DNA from: Enterobacterales bacterium
GTDB lineage: Bacteria; Pseudomonadota; Gammaproteobacteria; Enterobacterales; Enterobacteriaceae
NCBI GenBank assembly: GCA_015654925.1
Contig: JAATFX010000033.1
Location: 117,364 to 181,363, forward strand
Direction: 5' to 3'
DNA: 64,000 nucleotides
Shown here: piece by piece, positions 10,481 to 20,076 of the stretch
Numbering within the stretch: position 1 is the stretch's first letter
Layout: each line of letters begins with the position of its first letter
The notes under the pieces: model-generated
Database searches by the model: none
Told to the model about the DNA's origin: nothing
The model's input: only the letters and a program-made list of their open reading frames with translations
Translations under genes and position numbers: made by a program

Positions 10481-10530
10481 CCACTAAAAAAGCGGGCGGA
10501 GAGTCTCTTCTCCGCCCGCTTTTTTAGTGG
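10481..10530. terminator. Bidirectional Rho-independent terminator between bcsZ and dppF
   Basis: A near-perfect inverted repeat with about 21-base arms and an 8-base loop runs from CCACTAAAAAAGCGGGCGGA to its complement. It has A6 on one side and T6 on the other, so it can end both the rightward bcs operon and the leftward dpp operon. Confidence 0.93.
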
Positions 10531-10547
10531 CCTATGGCATCAATCTA

Positions 10548-11558
10548 TCAGCGAATATTCTGCGCTTCGTCCTGATCCACGGCAAAACACGCCACCAACT
10601 GGTCGCCGTAGCGCTTAAGTTGCGGCTGCAATTCGGTACAAGTACCGAAACGGCGGCGGCAGCGGGCGCTGAAGGCGCATCCCGGCGGCGGGTTCAGGGG
10701 ACTTGGCAGCTCGCCGGTCAGCTTAATCCGCTCCCGGCGCAAATCCGGGTTCAGACGAGGGGTGGCCGACAATAGTGCCTGGGTATAAGGATGGCGCGGA
10801 TTGTCGAAAATGGCCTGCTTGCTGCCCTTCTCCACGCAGCGCCCCAGGTACATCACCATCACTTCATCGGCAATATGCTCCACCACCGATAAATCGTGGG
10901 AGATAAACACATACGACAGCCCCATCTCCTGCTGCAGATCCATCATCAGGTTCAGCACCTGGGCGCGGACCGACACATCCAGCGCGGATACCGGCTCATC
11001 GGCGATCACCACGTCCGGTTCCAGCATCAGGCCGCGGGCGATGGCGATACGCTGGCGCTGCCCGCCCGAGAACATATGCGGATAGCGGTCGTAATATTCC
11101 GTACGCAGACCCACTTTCGCCATCATGGCCAGCGCTTTTTCACGCCGCTCAGCCCGGTTGAGCGTGGTATTAATTTGCAGCGGCTCTTCCAGGATCTGCC
11201 CGACTTTCTTGCGCGGATTCAGGGAACCGTAGGGGTTCTGGAAAACGATCTGGATCTTTTGGCGGCGCAAATGCTCCGAAGTGATATCCGGCTTGAGCAG
11301 ATCCTGCCCTAAATAGTGCAGTTCGCCTCCGGTAGGCGCTTCAATCATGGTCAACAACCGGCCCAGCGTGGATTTACCGCAACCGGATTCGCCGACCACC
11401 GCCAGGGTTTTGCCGCGCTCCAGGGTAAAGGAGACGCCGTCCAGGGCCTTCACCATGGTTTCCTTGGCGAATAATCCTTTTTTTACCGGATAATATTTCT
11501 TTAAATCAACCGCATGCAGCAGCGCGGTGGATTTAGGATCGTAAATGGCTTCGCTCAT
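10548..11558 (-). CDS. dppF: DppF, dipeptide ABC transporter ATPase
   Basis: The 336-residue cytoplasmic ATPase of the dipeptide/heme-precursor importer has Walker [10 protein letters not shown], signature FSGGQRQR and Walker B DVVIADEP. The C-terminal oligopeptide-transporter extension has its cysteine cluster (CAFSARC, then FGTC), typical of the [4Fe-4S]-bearing tails of Dpp/Opp ATPases. Length matches E. coli DppF (334). Its start overlaps the dppD stop by 4 bp, so the two ATPases are translationally coupled. It is the last gene of dppABCDF. Confidence 0.97.
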   Translation of the reverse strand: MSEAIYDPKSTALLHAVDLKKYYPVKKGLFAKETMVKALDGVSFTLERGKTLAVVGESGCGKSTLGRLLTMIEAPTGGELHYLGQDLLKPDITSEHLRRQKIQIVFQNPYGSLNPRKKVGQILEEPLQINTTLNRAERREKALAMMAKVGLRTEYYDRYPHMFSGGQRQRIAIARGLMLEPDVVIADEPVSALDVSVRAQVLNLMMDLQQEMGLSYVFISHDLSVVEHIADEVMVMYLGRCVEKGSKQAIFDNPRHPYTQALLSATPRLNPDLRRERIKLTGELPSPLNPPPGCAFSARCRRRFGTCTELQPQLKRYGDQLVACFAVDQDEAQNIR

Positions 11559-12535
11559 CGGGTAGGCCTCCCGGCATCATCCAGCGGATAGTGGCATTTT
11601 GACTGACGATCGGGCAGATCCCTGAGTTCCGGTTCCACCTGGCGGCAATAATCGGTGGCGTAGGGACAGCGGGGATTGAGCAGACAACCGGTCGGCCGAT
11701 CGTATTTACCCGGCACCATGCCGGGCAACGACGCCAGCCGCGCTTTATCAGTGGCGAATTCCGGCAGGGCGGCCAGCAGCGCCTGGGTATACGGATGGCG
11801 CGGCGCGCGGAAAATCTCCGTCGCCTTGCCGGTTTCCACCACCTGTCCGGCATACATCACGATAATATGATGCGCCGCTTCCGCCACCAGGGCCAGGTCA
11901 TGGGTAATCAGCACCAGCGCCATATTTTCCCGCTGCTGAAGATCGAGCAGCAGTTCAATAATCTGCGCCTGGATGGTCACATCCAGCGCGGTGGTCGGTT
12001 CATCGGCAATCAGCAGCTTGGGCCGGCAGGCGATCGCCATGGCGATCATCACCCGCTGGCTCATGCCGCCGGACAACTGGTGCGGGTAAACATCCAGGCG
12101 CGACGCCGGGGCGGGAATTCCCACCAGGGTCAATAAATCGATCGCCCGCTGGCGGCGGGTTTTGCGGTTGCCGCCCTGATGGACCTTGATGGCTTCCATA
12201 ATCTGAAAACCCACGGTGTAGCAGGGGTTGAGGCTGGTCATCGGGTCCTGGAAAATCATGGCGATGTCGGCGCCAATCAGCTGGCGACGTTCGCGGCTGG
12301 AGATTTTCTGCAAATCCCGGCCGTTGAACACCAGGTTTTCCGCCATGACGCGGCCGGGGAAATCAATCAATCCCATGATGGCCAGCGAGCTGACCGACTT
12401 ACCGGAGCCGGATTCGCCGACGATACCCACTACCTGGCCTTGTTCCACCTGGTAGCTGATGCGATCCACGGCACGAAACGGCGTTCCTTCATCACCGAAA
12501 TGCACCGATAGTTTATCTATGGTTAATAACGCCAT
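11555..12535 (-). CDS. dppD: DppD, dipeptide ABC transporter ATPase
   Basis: This 326-residue ATPase pairs with DppF. Walker A is GESGSGKS, the signature is LSGGMSQR and Walker B is LLIADEP. The C-terminal Cys cluster ([14 protein letters not shown]) is present. I chose the ATG at 12533-12535 ([11 protein letters not shown]) over an upstream in-frame ATG. A GAGGAAG ribosome-binding site lies just ahead of it, it starts 10 bp after the dppC stop, and the length then equals that of E. coli DppD (327). Confidence 0.96.
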   Translation of the reverse strand: MALLTIDKLSVHFGDEGTPFRAVDRISYQVEQGQVVGIVGESGSGKSVSSLAIMGLIDFPGRVMAENLVFNGRDLQKISSRERRQLIGADIAMIFQDPMTSLNPCYTVGFQIMEAIKVHQGGNRKTRRQRAIDLLTLVGIPAPASRLDVYPHQLSGGMSQRVMIAMAIACRPKLLIADEPTTALDVTIQAQIIELLLDLQQRENMALVLITHDLALVAEAAHHIIVMYAGQVVETGKATEIFRAPRHPYTQALLAALPEFATDKARLASLPGMVPGKYDRPTGCLLNPRCPYATDYCRQVEPELRDLPDRQSKCHYPLDDAGRPTR

Positions 12536-12545
12536 TGCTTCCTCA

Positions 12546-13448
12546 TTACTGCTTGAGTTTGGGGTCGAGAGCATCACGCAGGCCGTCCCCCATCAAATTA
12601 AAGGCTAATACGGTGAGCAGGATAATGAACCCCGGGAAGGTCACCACCCACCAGGCACTTTGCGCGAACTGCAACACATCGGCGAGCATGGTGCCCCACT
12701 CCGGTGTCGGCGGCTGCGCGCCCATGCCCAGAAAGCCCAACGCGGCCATATCAAGGATGGCATTGGAGAACCCCAGCGATGCCTGCACGATCAGCGGCGC
12801 CAGACAGTTGGGAAGGATATTGATAAACATCTGGCGCATTGGCCCGGCGCCGGCCACGCCGGAGGCGGTCACGTAATCGCGGTTCACCTCGCCGAGCACC
12901 GCCGCGCGCGTTAAACGCACATAGTGCGGCAGGGCGACGAACGTCAGCGCCAGCGAGGCGTTAACGATGGACGGGCCGAATACCGCCACCAGCACCAGGG
13001 CCAGCAGCAGGCTGGGCAGCGCCAGCATGATATCCACCACGCGCATGATGACCACGTCCACCAAACCGCCGATATAGCCGGACAGCAGGCCGAAAATCAC
13101 CCCGAAAATCAGCGACAGCGCCACCACCAGGCAGCCCACCAGCAGGGACAGACGCGCGCCGTACATCAGGCGGGTCAGGATATCGCGGCCGACATCGTCG
13201 GTGCCCAGGATAAACTGCCAGCTACCACCGTCCATCCAGACCGGCGGGCGCAACAGCGCTTCGCGGAACTGCTCCGCCGGACCATGAGGCGCAAGCACCC
13301 CGGCGCCGATGGCGATAACAAACATCAGGATGATATAAGCGAGGCCGATAACCGCGCCTTTATTACGTTTAAAATAATGCCAGAACTCCTGGAGCGGGGT
13401 CATGGGCTTCGGTGCGCCGGTCACTACCGGCTCAGAGATTTCAGTCAT
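12546..13448 (-). CDS. dppC: DppC, dipeptide ABC transporter permease
   Basis: The 300-residue inner-membrane permease has the same length as E. coli DppC. It has an N-terminal cytoplasmic helix, one membrane span, a periplasmic loop with [14 protein letters not shown] (the family N-terminal motif) and five further spans. The EAA loop reads [16 protein letters not shown] and contacts the ATPases. It pairs with DppB to form the translocation channel. It sits 11 bp after dppB and 10 bp before dppD in one operon. Confidence 0.97.
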   Translation of the reverse strand: MTEISEPVVTGAPKPMTPLQEFWHYFKRNKGAVIGLAYIILMFVIAIGAGVLAPHGPAEQFREALLRPPVWMDGGSWQFILGTDDVGRDILTRLMYGARLSLLVGCLVVALSLIFGVIFGLLSGYIGGLVDVVIMRVVDIMLALPSLLLALVLVAVFGPSIVNASLALTFVALPHYVRLTRAAVLGEVNRDYVTASGVAGAGPMRQMFINILPNCLAPLIVQASLGFSNAILDMAALGFLGMGAQPPTPEWGTMLADVLQFAQSAWWVVTFPGFIILLTVLAFNLMGDGLRDALDPKLKQ

Positions 13449-13459
13449 TTTCCATTCCC

Positions 13460-14479
13460 CTATTTCTTGTGGCGAATACGCGGGTTAACCACGCCGTACA
13501 GCACGTCCACCAGCAGGTTCACCACAATAATCAGGATCGCTACCAATAACACCCCACCCTGGACCACCGGATAATCCCGGCGTTGCAAGGCCTCGATCAG
13601 CCAGCGGCCCAAACCCGGCCAGGAGAAAATCGTCTCCGTCAGGATGGCGCCAGCCAGCAGGGTGCCGACCTGCAGGCCGATCACCGTGACTACCGGCAAC
13701 AGCGCGTTACGCAGGGCATGGACAATGATGACGCGCATCCGGCTCAGGCCTTTGGCGCGCGCGGTGCGGATATAATCTTCGCTCAGGACTTCCAGCATGG
13801 CCGAACGGGTCATGCGCACGATGACCGCCAGGGGAATGGTGCCCAGCACGATCGCCGGCAGGATCATATGCATCACCGCGTCTTTAAAGTCCCCGGGCTG
13901 GCCCCAAAAAAAGGTATCGATCAGCATGAAGCCGGTCAGGGGCATGGTATCGTCCAGGAACACCGTATCCCCCACCCGGCCGGAAACCGGGGTGAGATTA
14001 AAGTGCACCGACACCAGCATGATAAGCATCATGCCCCACCAGAAAATCGGCATCGAGTAACCGGCCAGGGAGATACTGACCGCGGTGTGATCAAATAACG
14101 AACCGCGCTTTACTGCCGCCAGCACCCCGGCGGGGATACCTACCAGCACGGCGAAAATCATCGCGCAAACACCCAGTTCCAGGGTCGCCTGGAAACGCGG
14201 CACGAACTCCTGCCAGACGGGGATGCGGCTTTTAAGTGAAATACCCAGGTCACCGTGCAAAATGCCGATGACATAGTTGACGTATTGCTGGAATAACGGT
14301 TTATCCAGGCCTAACTGCGCCATCATCTCTGCGTGGCGTTCCGGGGACATCCCGCGCTCGCCGGCCATGATCAATACCGGATCGCCGGGGATCATATGGA
14401 CAAACGCAAACGTCAGCAAAGTAATACCAATAAACGTCGGGATAACGAGTCCCAAACGTCGGAGTATGAACTGCAACAT
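13460..14479 (-). CDS. dppB: DppB, dipeptide ABC transporter permease
   Basis: The 339-residue inner-membrane permease equals E. coli DppB when started at the ATG 14477-14479 (MLQFILRRLGLV). An upstream in-frame extension of 23 residues has no family match and was left out. Six membrane spans are evident, with the EAA loop SEDYIRTARAKGLSRMRV. The end VVNPRIRHKK is nearly identical to E. coli. It is separated from dppA by about 195 bp that hold stable hairpins, which may lower its expression relative to the binding protein. Confidence 0.97.
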   Translation of the reverse strand: MLQFILRRLGLVIPTFIGITLLTFAFVHMIPGDPVLIMAGERGMSPERHAEMMAQLGLDKPLFQQYVNYVIGILHGDLGISLKSRIPVWQEFVPRFQATLELGVCAMIFAVLVGIPAGVLAAVKRGSLFDHTAVSISLAGYSMPIFWWGMMLIMLVSVHFNLTPVSGRVGDTVFLDDTMPLTGFMLIDTFFWGQPGDFKDAVMHMILPAIVLGTIPLAVIVRMTRSAMLEVLSEDYIRTARAKGLSRMRVIIVHALRNALLPVVTVIGLQVGTLLAGAILTETIFSWPGLGRWLIEALQRRDYPVVQGGVLLVAILIIVVNLLVDVLYGVVNPRIRHKK

Positions 14480-14588
14480 ATTCCGAACTCTCTGTTTCTG
14501 TAAAAAGTTTACCCGGACGCGTGAAGCGGCCGGGTTATCAAAGCTCACATCTTCAGGATTCCCCCCGTGGCCTCGCTGGCGCGATACC

Positions 14589-14643
14589 TTCCCCGGTGCG
14601 GCACCGGGGAATACTCCCGCTTCCTCGCATGGGTGGAGGAAGC
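14589..14643. other. Two hairpins between dppA and dppB, likely mRNA stabiliser or attenuator
   Basis: 14589-14611 is TTCCCCGGTG-N3-CACCGGGGAA and 14619-14643 is GCTTCCTC-N9-GAGGAAGC. Both lie in the 196-bp gap downstream of dppA in the direction of transcription. Binding-protein genes are often followed by such structures, which protect the upstream mRNA and dampen the downstream permease genes. That role is inferred; the stems themselves are seen directly. Confidence 0.7.
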
Positions 14644-14675
14644 TCCCTTGAGGGATATGGGGGGTTAAATGACCT

Positions 14676-16283
14676 TTAGTCTAAAGATACGTTCTCGAAA
14701 TGATGTTTACCCAATGGATCGACGACATATCCTTTGACTTCTTTACGCACCGGTTCGTATACCGTTGAATGGGCAACGATTAACGCCGGCGCCTGATCGT
14801 GCATGACCACTTGAGCCTGCTTGTACAGGTCAATGCGTTTTGCATGATCGGAGGTGCTGCGGGCCGGTTGAATCAGATCTTCAAACGGTTTGTAGCACCA
14901 TCTTGAGTAGTTGGAGCCGTCTTTAGCCGCGTCGCAGCTAAACAGGGTGGCGAAGAAGTTGTCCGGATCCCCATTGTCCCCGGTCCAGCCCATCATAACG
15001 GACTGATGTTCGCCGGCTTTGGCACGCTTGAGGTATTCGCCCCATTCGTAGCTGACGATCTTGGCTTTAACGCCGATTTTCGCCCAGTCGGACTGGATCA
15101 GTTCCGCCATGCGGCGGGCATTCGGGTTATACGGACGCTGAACCGGCATCGCCCACAAATCGATGGAGAAACCGTCCGGCAATCCCGCTTCTTTCAGCAG
15201 TTCCTTCGCTTTGGCCGGATCGTAAGCATAATCCTGCACCGCGTCGTTATAACTCCACATGGTCGGCGGAATCAGGTTTTTAGCCGGCTGGCCGGCGCCC
15301 TGGTAAACGGCGTCGATGATGGCGGATTTATTGACGGCGGTAATCAGCGCCTGGCGAACCTTCAGGTTATCCAGCGGTTTTTTCTCGACGTTGAACGCCA
15401 GATAGCCGACGTTCAGCCCGGGCTGCTCCATCAAATTGATGGTTTTGTCTTCTTTCATGCGCGCGATATCGGCCGGATTGGGATACGGCATAATCTGGCA
15501 TTCGTTTTTCTGCAATTTGGCATAACGTACCGAGGCGTCCGGCGTAATGGAGAACACCAGGCGATCGATTTTCGGTTTGGTGCCCCAGTAGTTTTCAAAC
15601 GCTTTGTACAGGATGCGGGAGTCTTTCTGGTATTGCAGCAGTTGGAACGGACCGGTACCGATCGGGTTAAGATCGATTTTTTCCGGCGTGCCGGCTTTTT
15701 GCATCGAATCCGCATACTGGGCGGACATAATGGAAGCAAAATCCATGGCCAGGTCGGCCAGGAATGGGGACTCTTCGCGGGTCAGGTTAAAGCGGACGGT
15801 ATAATCATCGACTTTTTCGACGCTGCCGATCAAATCGCCCATGCCCATGCCGTCAAAATATTCGTAGTTGCCGCCGGATACTTTATGGTATGGGTTGTTG
15901 GTATCTTTCTGCCGCATAAAGGAGAAGATCACATCATCGGCGTTAAAATCGCGGGTTGGTTTAAAATCTTTGCTTTCCTGCCACTTCACACCCTTGCGCA
16001 GATGGAAGGTATAGGTCTTGCCATCGGCGCTGATTTCCCATTTTTCCGCCAGGCTCGGAATCACTTCCGTGGTGCCCAGTTTAAAATCGACCAGACGGTT
16101 ATAGATCGGCACGGAACTGGCATCAAAACTGGTGCCAGAGGTAAATAGCTGAGGGTTAAACCCTTCAGGCGAGCCCTCTGAACAATACACCAGAGTTTTT
16201 GCCTGAACGCTGGCCGCCACGGCTAAAGCCGCCAGGCTAATGCCGACCTTCAGTATCCCTGATTTGGTCAAGGAAATTGTCAT
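14676..16283 (-). CDS. dppA: DppA, periplasmic dipeptide-binding protein
   Basis: This 535-residue solute-binding protein (SBP family 5) captures dipeptides for DppBCDF. It matches E. coli DppA in length and almost throughout in sequence, including the mature start KTLVYCSEGSPEGFNPQ, WEVWAMPVQRPYNPNARRMAE-type lobe II motifs and the end DPLGKHHFENVSLD. The ATG at 16281-16283 (MTISLTKSGILK) follows a GGAGC ribosome-binding site and begins a clear signal peptide cut after VQA. A 73-residue upstream open frame extension is leader DNA, not protein. Confidence 0.97.
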   Translation of the reverse strand: MTISLTKSGILKVGISLAALAVAASVQAKTLVYCSEGSPEGFNPQLFTSGTSFDASSVPIYNRLVDFKLGTTEVIPSLAEKWEISADGKTYTFHLRKGVKWQESKDFKPTRDFNADDVIFSFMRQKDTNNPYHKVSGGNYEYFDGMGMGDLIGSVEKVDDYTVRFNLTREESPFLADLAMDFASIMSAQYADSMQKAGTPEKIDLNPIGTGPFQLLQYQKDSRILYKAFENYWGTKPKIDRLVFSITPDASVRYAKLQKNECQIMPYPNPADIARMKEDKTINLMEQPGLNVGYLAFNVEKKPLDNLKVRQALITAVNKSAIIDAVYQGAGQPAKNLIPPTMWSYNDAVQDYAYDPAKAKELLKEAGLPDGFSIDLWAMPVQRPYNPNARRMAELIQSDWAKIGVKAKIVSYEWGEYLKRAKAGEHQSVMMGWTGDNGDPDNFFATLFSCDAAKDGSNYSRWCYKPFEDLIQPARSTSDHAKRIDLYKQAQVVMHDQAPALIVAHSTVYEPVRKEVKGYVVDPLGKHHFENVSLD

Positions 16284-17034
16284 CGTTATGCTCCATTGTA
16301 TGATGTGATGTTGTGTGTTGTACGGCCAGACGCTGTTTTTTTTAGTGCTGCGGTCTGTGCAGTTATGCCTTGCGGCATCAGAACTGAAGAAGGGAAATTT
16401 GCCGGAGCGCCTGGTGAAAAGCACCGACCGACATGTTGAATGTGCGGACCCATCCAAACAATCCTTTGCCCCTCCTGACTTCCGAGGCTCCCAATTTGGC
16501 AACAGTTTGCCAATACGTCAATATAACCAGTAAGGATTTACAAATTTCGTGACGCCCGTCCAGCACACACAAACCACAGGTGTATGGCGGAAAAAATAGC
16601 ACGATCGGCAGTGGTTAAGGTAATAACCTGAAGTATTTCACTATGTGACAAAATTTTAATAGTCAGACATTCTAATTAAAAACAAAAAATATTTTTTTTC
16701 GAATGGCGAATATATGAACTCTTGTTTCATAATCTTCACATAAAAGCAGGTTAAAATGCTGTGATTTATTTGAGTTAATGCCCACATCCACAGCTCTCGT
16801 CCATGATTTGCCAAACTATCTGCGCATTATAAATAAACGTTATGACTATCCATAAGCATATCATAGGATCACCCACTGCCAATATCCGCACCTACGATAT
16901 ATTCATCTGATTTAATTATCAATTTTAGCCGGCGGCCGCCGCCAGCGAACCGCGGTGCTCCTGCCGGCGGCCTGAAATAGCCTATGCGGGCGCAAAGTGT
17001 ATTTAGCCTATGGGAAACGGCCGCCTTTTCACCG
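16284..17034 (-). other. 751-bp region upstream of dppA; no gene seen
   Basis: This interval holds the dppA leader and promoter and the 3' flank of the degenerate activator gene. About 16620-16920 is AT-rich, with several A/T runs (for example T8 near 16691) and possible TATAAT-like boxes such as the one in GCATTATAAATAAACG near 16830, but I could not settle on one promoter. A 10-base motif GCCGGCGGCC is repeated at 16929 and about 16965. No open frame with a good ribosome-binding site, tRNA, or att-like copy of the proK 3' end was found. Confidence 0.5.
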
Positions 17035-18210
17035 CTAGAATTTCTTTACTTCGATATGCCATTTCTTTAGGGCGTAATAAAGTTGCCGGGGCGTAATATT
17101 CAGTAACCGGGCGGCCTTGGCTTTTACCCCGCCGCTTTTTTCCAAAGCCGCGACCAGGCGATAGCGAATATCCTCGTCATCGGCGTAGGACGCGCTCTTT
17201 GCCATCGGCAGGGCATTGCAGGCGCCCGGCTGCCATAACGGGGCGGCCTGGACGGCCGTCGCCCCGGCGCCTGGCCTGGAGGGGCCGGCGTCCGGCGGCT
17301 GATTGATTTTTTGATTCAAATGCTGCCGGTAGCAGCGGCCGGATAAACACGGCAGTTGAGGGATAGCATTGCCCGCGGCCTGCAAAGCGGCATGTTCAAG
17401 GCAATTCTCCAAATCGCGCACATTGCCCGGCCAGTGGCATAAATAGAGAGGCGCCAACGCGGCCTCGGCCATCGATAAATGCAGGCCGTTAAGGCGGTTA
17501 TAGCGTTCAAAGAAATAATCCACCAGTCCAGGGATATCTTCTTTACGATCCCGCAGGGAGGGAAGATTAATCGTGGCGATATGAATGCGATAATAGAGTT
17601 CGGCTAAAAATTCCCCCTGCACCATCATTTGCTCAAGATTTTTCTCCGTGGCGCAAATAATACGTACGTTGCTGGCAAAAGTATGCGGGCTGCCCAGGGG
17701 TTTATATACCTGCTCTTGCAGCAGGCGCAGCAGACGTTTTTGCAACGATAGCGAGAAGTGGCCGACTTCGCTGATAAACAACGTCCCCCCCGCCGCCAGG
17801 GAAATATCGCCGGGATATTGCGCCGGCGGCTGCGCGGCGTTCGGTAAAAAACCGCTGTCAAAACCGAACAATTCCCGCATAAGCTCTTCATTATTCAGGT
17901 AGTCGCAGCAGACTTTGATAAAAGGACCGGCGCGATTTTGCGACTGACCATGGATGGCGCGGGCGATAATATCCTTGCCGGTGCCCGGCTCGCCGCGCAG
18001 TAAAACCGCCGAACGGGTAGGCGCTATTTTGGCCACCGCTGACATAATGCGTTTCATGGTAAAAGAGCGGGTAATGATCCGGTCGACTTCATGCTTTCCG
18101 GCGGCCTTGCGCGCGCGCGGGCCCGTGCGTGGGCCAAGATTATCGGCGCAATGCGCGATGGTGATGCTTTCTTTTATGCCCTCCCCGCCGGCATCTTCCG
18201 TCCTGGTCAT
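17035..18210 (-). CDS. Degenerate sigma-54 activator (AAA+) paralogue with intact Fis-type HTH
   Basis: This 391-residue protein is built like the AAA+ and DNA-binding parts of NifA/AnfA without a GAF domain. Walker A is GEPGTGKD (73-80). The loop that should read GAFTGA and touch sigma-54 reads GFLPNA (120-125), and a Pro/Gln run follows. Walker B reads TLFISE (143-148), where the family has LDE. The first arginine of the FRxDLYYR finger motif is replaced (FLAELYYR, 201-208). By contrast, the HTH (about 352-390, with KAKAARLLNITPRQLYYAL) is well conserved. It should bind DNA but is unlikely to open sigma-54 promoters. It starts 1 bp after the anfA stop, so it is co-translated with anfA. It may modulate AnfA by heteromer formation or site competition; that role is inference. 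Confidence 0.8.
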   Translation of the reverse strand: MTRTEDAGGEGIKESITIAHCADNLGPRTGPRARKAAGKHEVDRIITRSFTMKRIMSAVAKIAPTRSAVLLRGEPGTGKDIIARAIHGQSQNRAGPFIKVCCDYLNNEELMRELFGFDSGFLPNAAQPPAQYPGDISLAAGGTLFISEVGHFSLSLQKRLLRLLQEQVYKPLGSPHTFASNVRIICATEKNLEQMMVQGEFLAELYYRIHIATINLPSLRDRKEDIPGLVDYFFERYNRLNGLHLSMAEAALAPLYLCHWPGNVRDLENCLEHAALQAAGNAIPQLPCLSGRCYRQHLNQKINQPPDAGPSRPGAGATAVQAAPLWQPGACNALPMAKSASYADDEDIRYRLVAALEKSGGVKAKAARLLNITPRQLYYALKKWHIEVKKF

Positions 18211-18211
18211 C

Positions 18212-19831
18212 TTAATCTCCGCACCGGTAGCTTTTGTAATTCAATTGATATTTCGCCATGCGCAGGCCAAGCATGCGGCGGGTCAGGCCCAGTTGGGCGG
18301 CCGCCTTGGACATATTGCCCTGGTGGCGCGCCAGCGATTCGACGATGATTTCGTACTCCATCCGGGATAAGCGCGCCTCCAGGCCCGATTGGTCGCCGAG
18401 CTCGCCCAACGCGGCCGGCTGCAACGAGTTGGGCAAATTATAGCTGTGGATCACGCCGTCTTCCGCCAGCAGCACCGCCCGCTCCATCAGGTTTTCCAGC
18501 TCCCGCACATTGCCCGGCCAGTCGTAGCTCAGCAATAAATTCAGCGCGGGAGTGGCGATGGCCGGCACCTCCACCTGCTGCTCTTTGGCAAACCAGGCGT
18601 TGAAATGATCGGCCAGTATCAGGATATCGTTGCCCCGTTCACGCAGCGGCGGGATAATAATCGGGAAAACGTTCAGCCGGTAAAACAGATCCTCGCGAAA
18701 TGTCCCCTGGGCGACCATGTCGGTTAAATCGCAGTGGGTGGCCGCCAATATCCGCACGTTAACCTTTATCGACTCATTACTGCCCAAACGCTCAAAGCAG
18801 CGCTCCTGGATCACCCGCAGCAGCTTGGCCTGAGCCGGGGGCGAAAGCTCGCCCACTTCATCCAGAAAAATAGTACCGCCGTCGGCTTCTTCAAATCGCC
18901 CGGCCCGGCGGGCCACCGCGCCGGTAAAGGCGCCCTTTTCATGGCCGAACAGTTCGCTTTCAATCACGCTTTCCGGCAAAGAAGCGCAGTTGAATTTTAC
19001 GAAAGGCCCGCTGGCGCAACTGCTATTGTAATGGATGGCGCTGGCGACCCGTTCTTTGCCCACCCCGCTCTCGCCGAGAATCAATACCGTCGTCCGGGCG
19101 CGGCTGACCTTTTCAATCATCCGGTATACCGACTGCATGGCCTTGGAGTTGCCGATAATATTCGCCGGCTTGAATTTTTCCTTTAATTCATGGTTAAGCC
19201 GGGCGTGCTGGTCCTGCAACACCTGTTTATGGGCGCGCTCCAGGAGATGCAGTTCCACCGCCTGGGCGATAGTCGTGGCGATAATGGCCAGCACTTCCAG
19301 ATCCAGATAGAGCAGTTGCCGGTTATTGTATAAACGTTCGACCCCGATGGTGCCCATGACTTTCATACCGCGCATAATGGGCACGCAAATAAACGACAGC
19401 CGGCCGTCCTGGGTTTTATCCCAGCTACCGGTGCGATTAAGGAATAGAGGTTCATCGGCGATCAGCGGTACGATAATGGGCTGCCTGGTTTCCACCACTT
19501 TACCGGTAATGCCTTCCCCCGGATAATAAACGCCCTTTTCAATTTCCTCCGGCGATAAACCGAAGCTTTCATGGATAAAAATCTGATCGCAGCTGGCGTC
19601 ATAAAGGGAAATCATCGCCCTGGTGACCTGCAAATGTTTTTGCATCAGTTCAAGCACCAGTTTTAAGGTCTTGGATAAGGAGCCGCCGACGCTCACCACT
19701 TTACTGACTTCCGAGAGCAGGGGCAGCAGTTCGGAGCGGCATTCACCCAATTGGCAGGTAAAAGAGAGCGACTCGGCCAACGATGGCCGGGCTGGAATGG
19801 GTTTAATCATGGCATTCTTCACAAGCTTCAT
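18212..19831 (-). CDS. anfA: AnfA, sigma-54-dependent transcriptional activator of Fe-only nitrogenase genes
   Basis: The 539-residue protein begins with a CQLGECR motif (Cys26, Cys31). This matches the C-x4-C pair described as essential in Azotobacter AnfA and thought to sense Fe protein or redox state through a metal centre. A GAF domain (about 40-195) follows. The AAA+ domain has Walker A GESGVGKE (253-260), GAFTGA (300-305) and Walker B IFLDE (321-325). A C-terminal Fis-type HTH ends in [22 protein letters not shown] chose the ATG at 19829-19831 because CAGGAGAGG lies just upstream; a GTG at 19867 has no site. A second ATG at 19810 is also possible. It is followed at once by the degenerate paralogue and preceded by a -24/-12 promoter. 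Confidence 0.9.
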   Translation of the reverse strand: MKLVKNAMIKPIPARPSLAESLSFTCQLGECRSELLPLLSEVSKVVSVGGSLSKTLKLVLELMQKHLQVTRAMISLYDASCDQIFIHESFGLSPEEIEKGVYYPGEGITGKVVETRQPIIVPLIADEPLFLNRTGSWDKTQDGRLSFICVPIMRGMKVMGTIGVERLYNNRQLLYLDLEVLAIIATTIAQAVELHLLERAHKQVLQDQHARLNHELKEKFKPANIIGNSKAMQSVYRMIEKVSRARTTVLILGESGVGKERVASAIHYNSSCASGPFVKFNCASLPESVIESELFGHEKGAFTGAVARRAGRFEEADGGTIFLDEVGELSPPAQAKLLRVIQERCFERLGSNESIKVNVRILAATHCDLTDMVAQGTFREDLFYRLNVFPIIIPPLRERGNDILILADHFNAWFAKEQQVEVPAIATPALNLLLSYDWPGNVRELENLMERAVLLAEDGVIHSYNLPNSLQPAALGELGDQSGLEARLSRMEYEIIVESLARHQGNMSKAAAQLGLTRRMLGLRMAKYQLNYKSYRCGD

Positions 19832-19891
19832 GACCCTCTCCTGGGCGATTACCGCCGACGGCAACACACAGTGATATTGAACTGGAAATGG

Positions 19892-19907
19892 TGCAAATGA
19901 GGGGCCA
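19892..19907 (-). promoter_or_regulatory. Candidate sigma-54 (-24/-12) promoter of anfA
   Basis: On the minus strand the site reads TGGCCC-N5-TTGCA, with GG and GC at the required spacing (consensus TGGCAC-N5-TTGCA). Transcription would begin near 19881, giving a leader of about 50 bases before the anfA ATG. Its place 60 bp upstream of the gene and the activator-type dyad about 120 bp further upstream both fit. Confidence 0.72.
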
Positions 19908-20014
19908 GAACGGTTTATCCGCCATCGTTATATAATAAAATATATAACGGCATGATTTACCATTACATTCTTGACGGCGGCGCGGCGGGCGCCGATGCGA
20001 TTGGCGACGGGCCA

Positions 20015-20034
20015 GTTGTCTCAAAAGCGACAAC
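20015..20034. promoter_or_regulatory. NifA-type upstream activator sequence (TGT-N10-ACA)
   Basis: The dyad is GTTGTC-N8-GACAAC, containing an exact TGT-N10-ACA (20017-20032). This is the binding motif of NifA-family activators. It lies about 120 bp upstream of the candidate anfA -24/-12 promoter, a normal enhancer distance. It implies activation of anfA by NifA (encoded elsewhere), by AnfA itself, or binding by the degenerate paralogue. Confidence 0.65.
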
Positions 20035-20076
20035 CGGCGGTTGGCATTGTTTGGTTTGATACGTCGGGATACTGGG

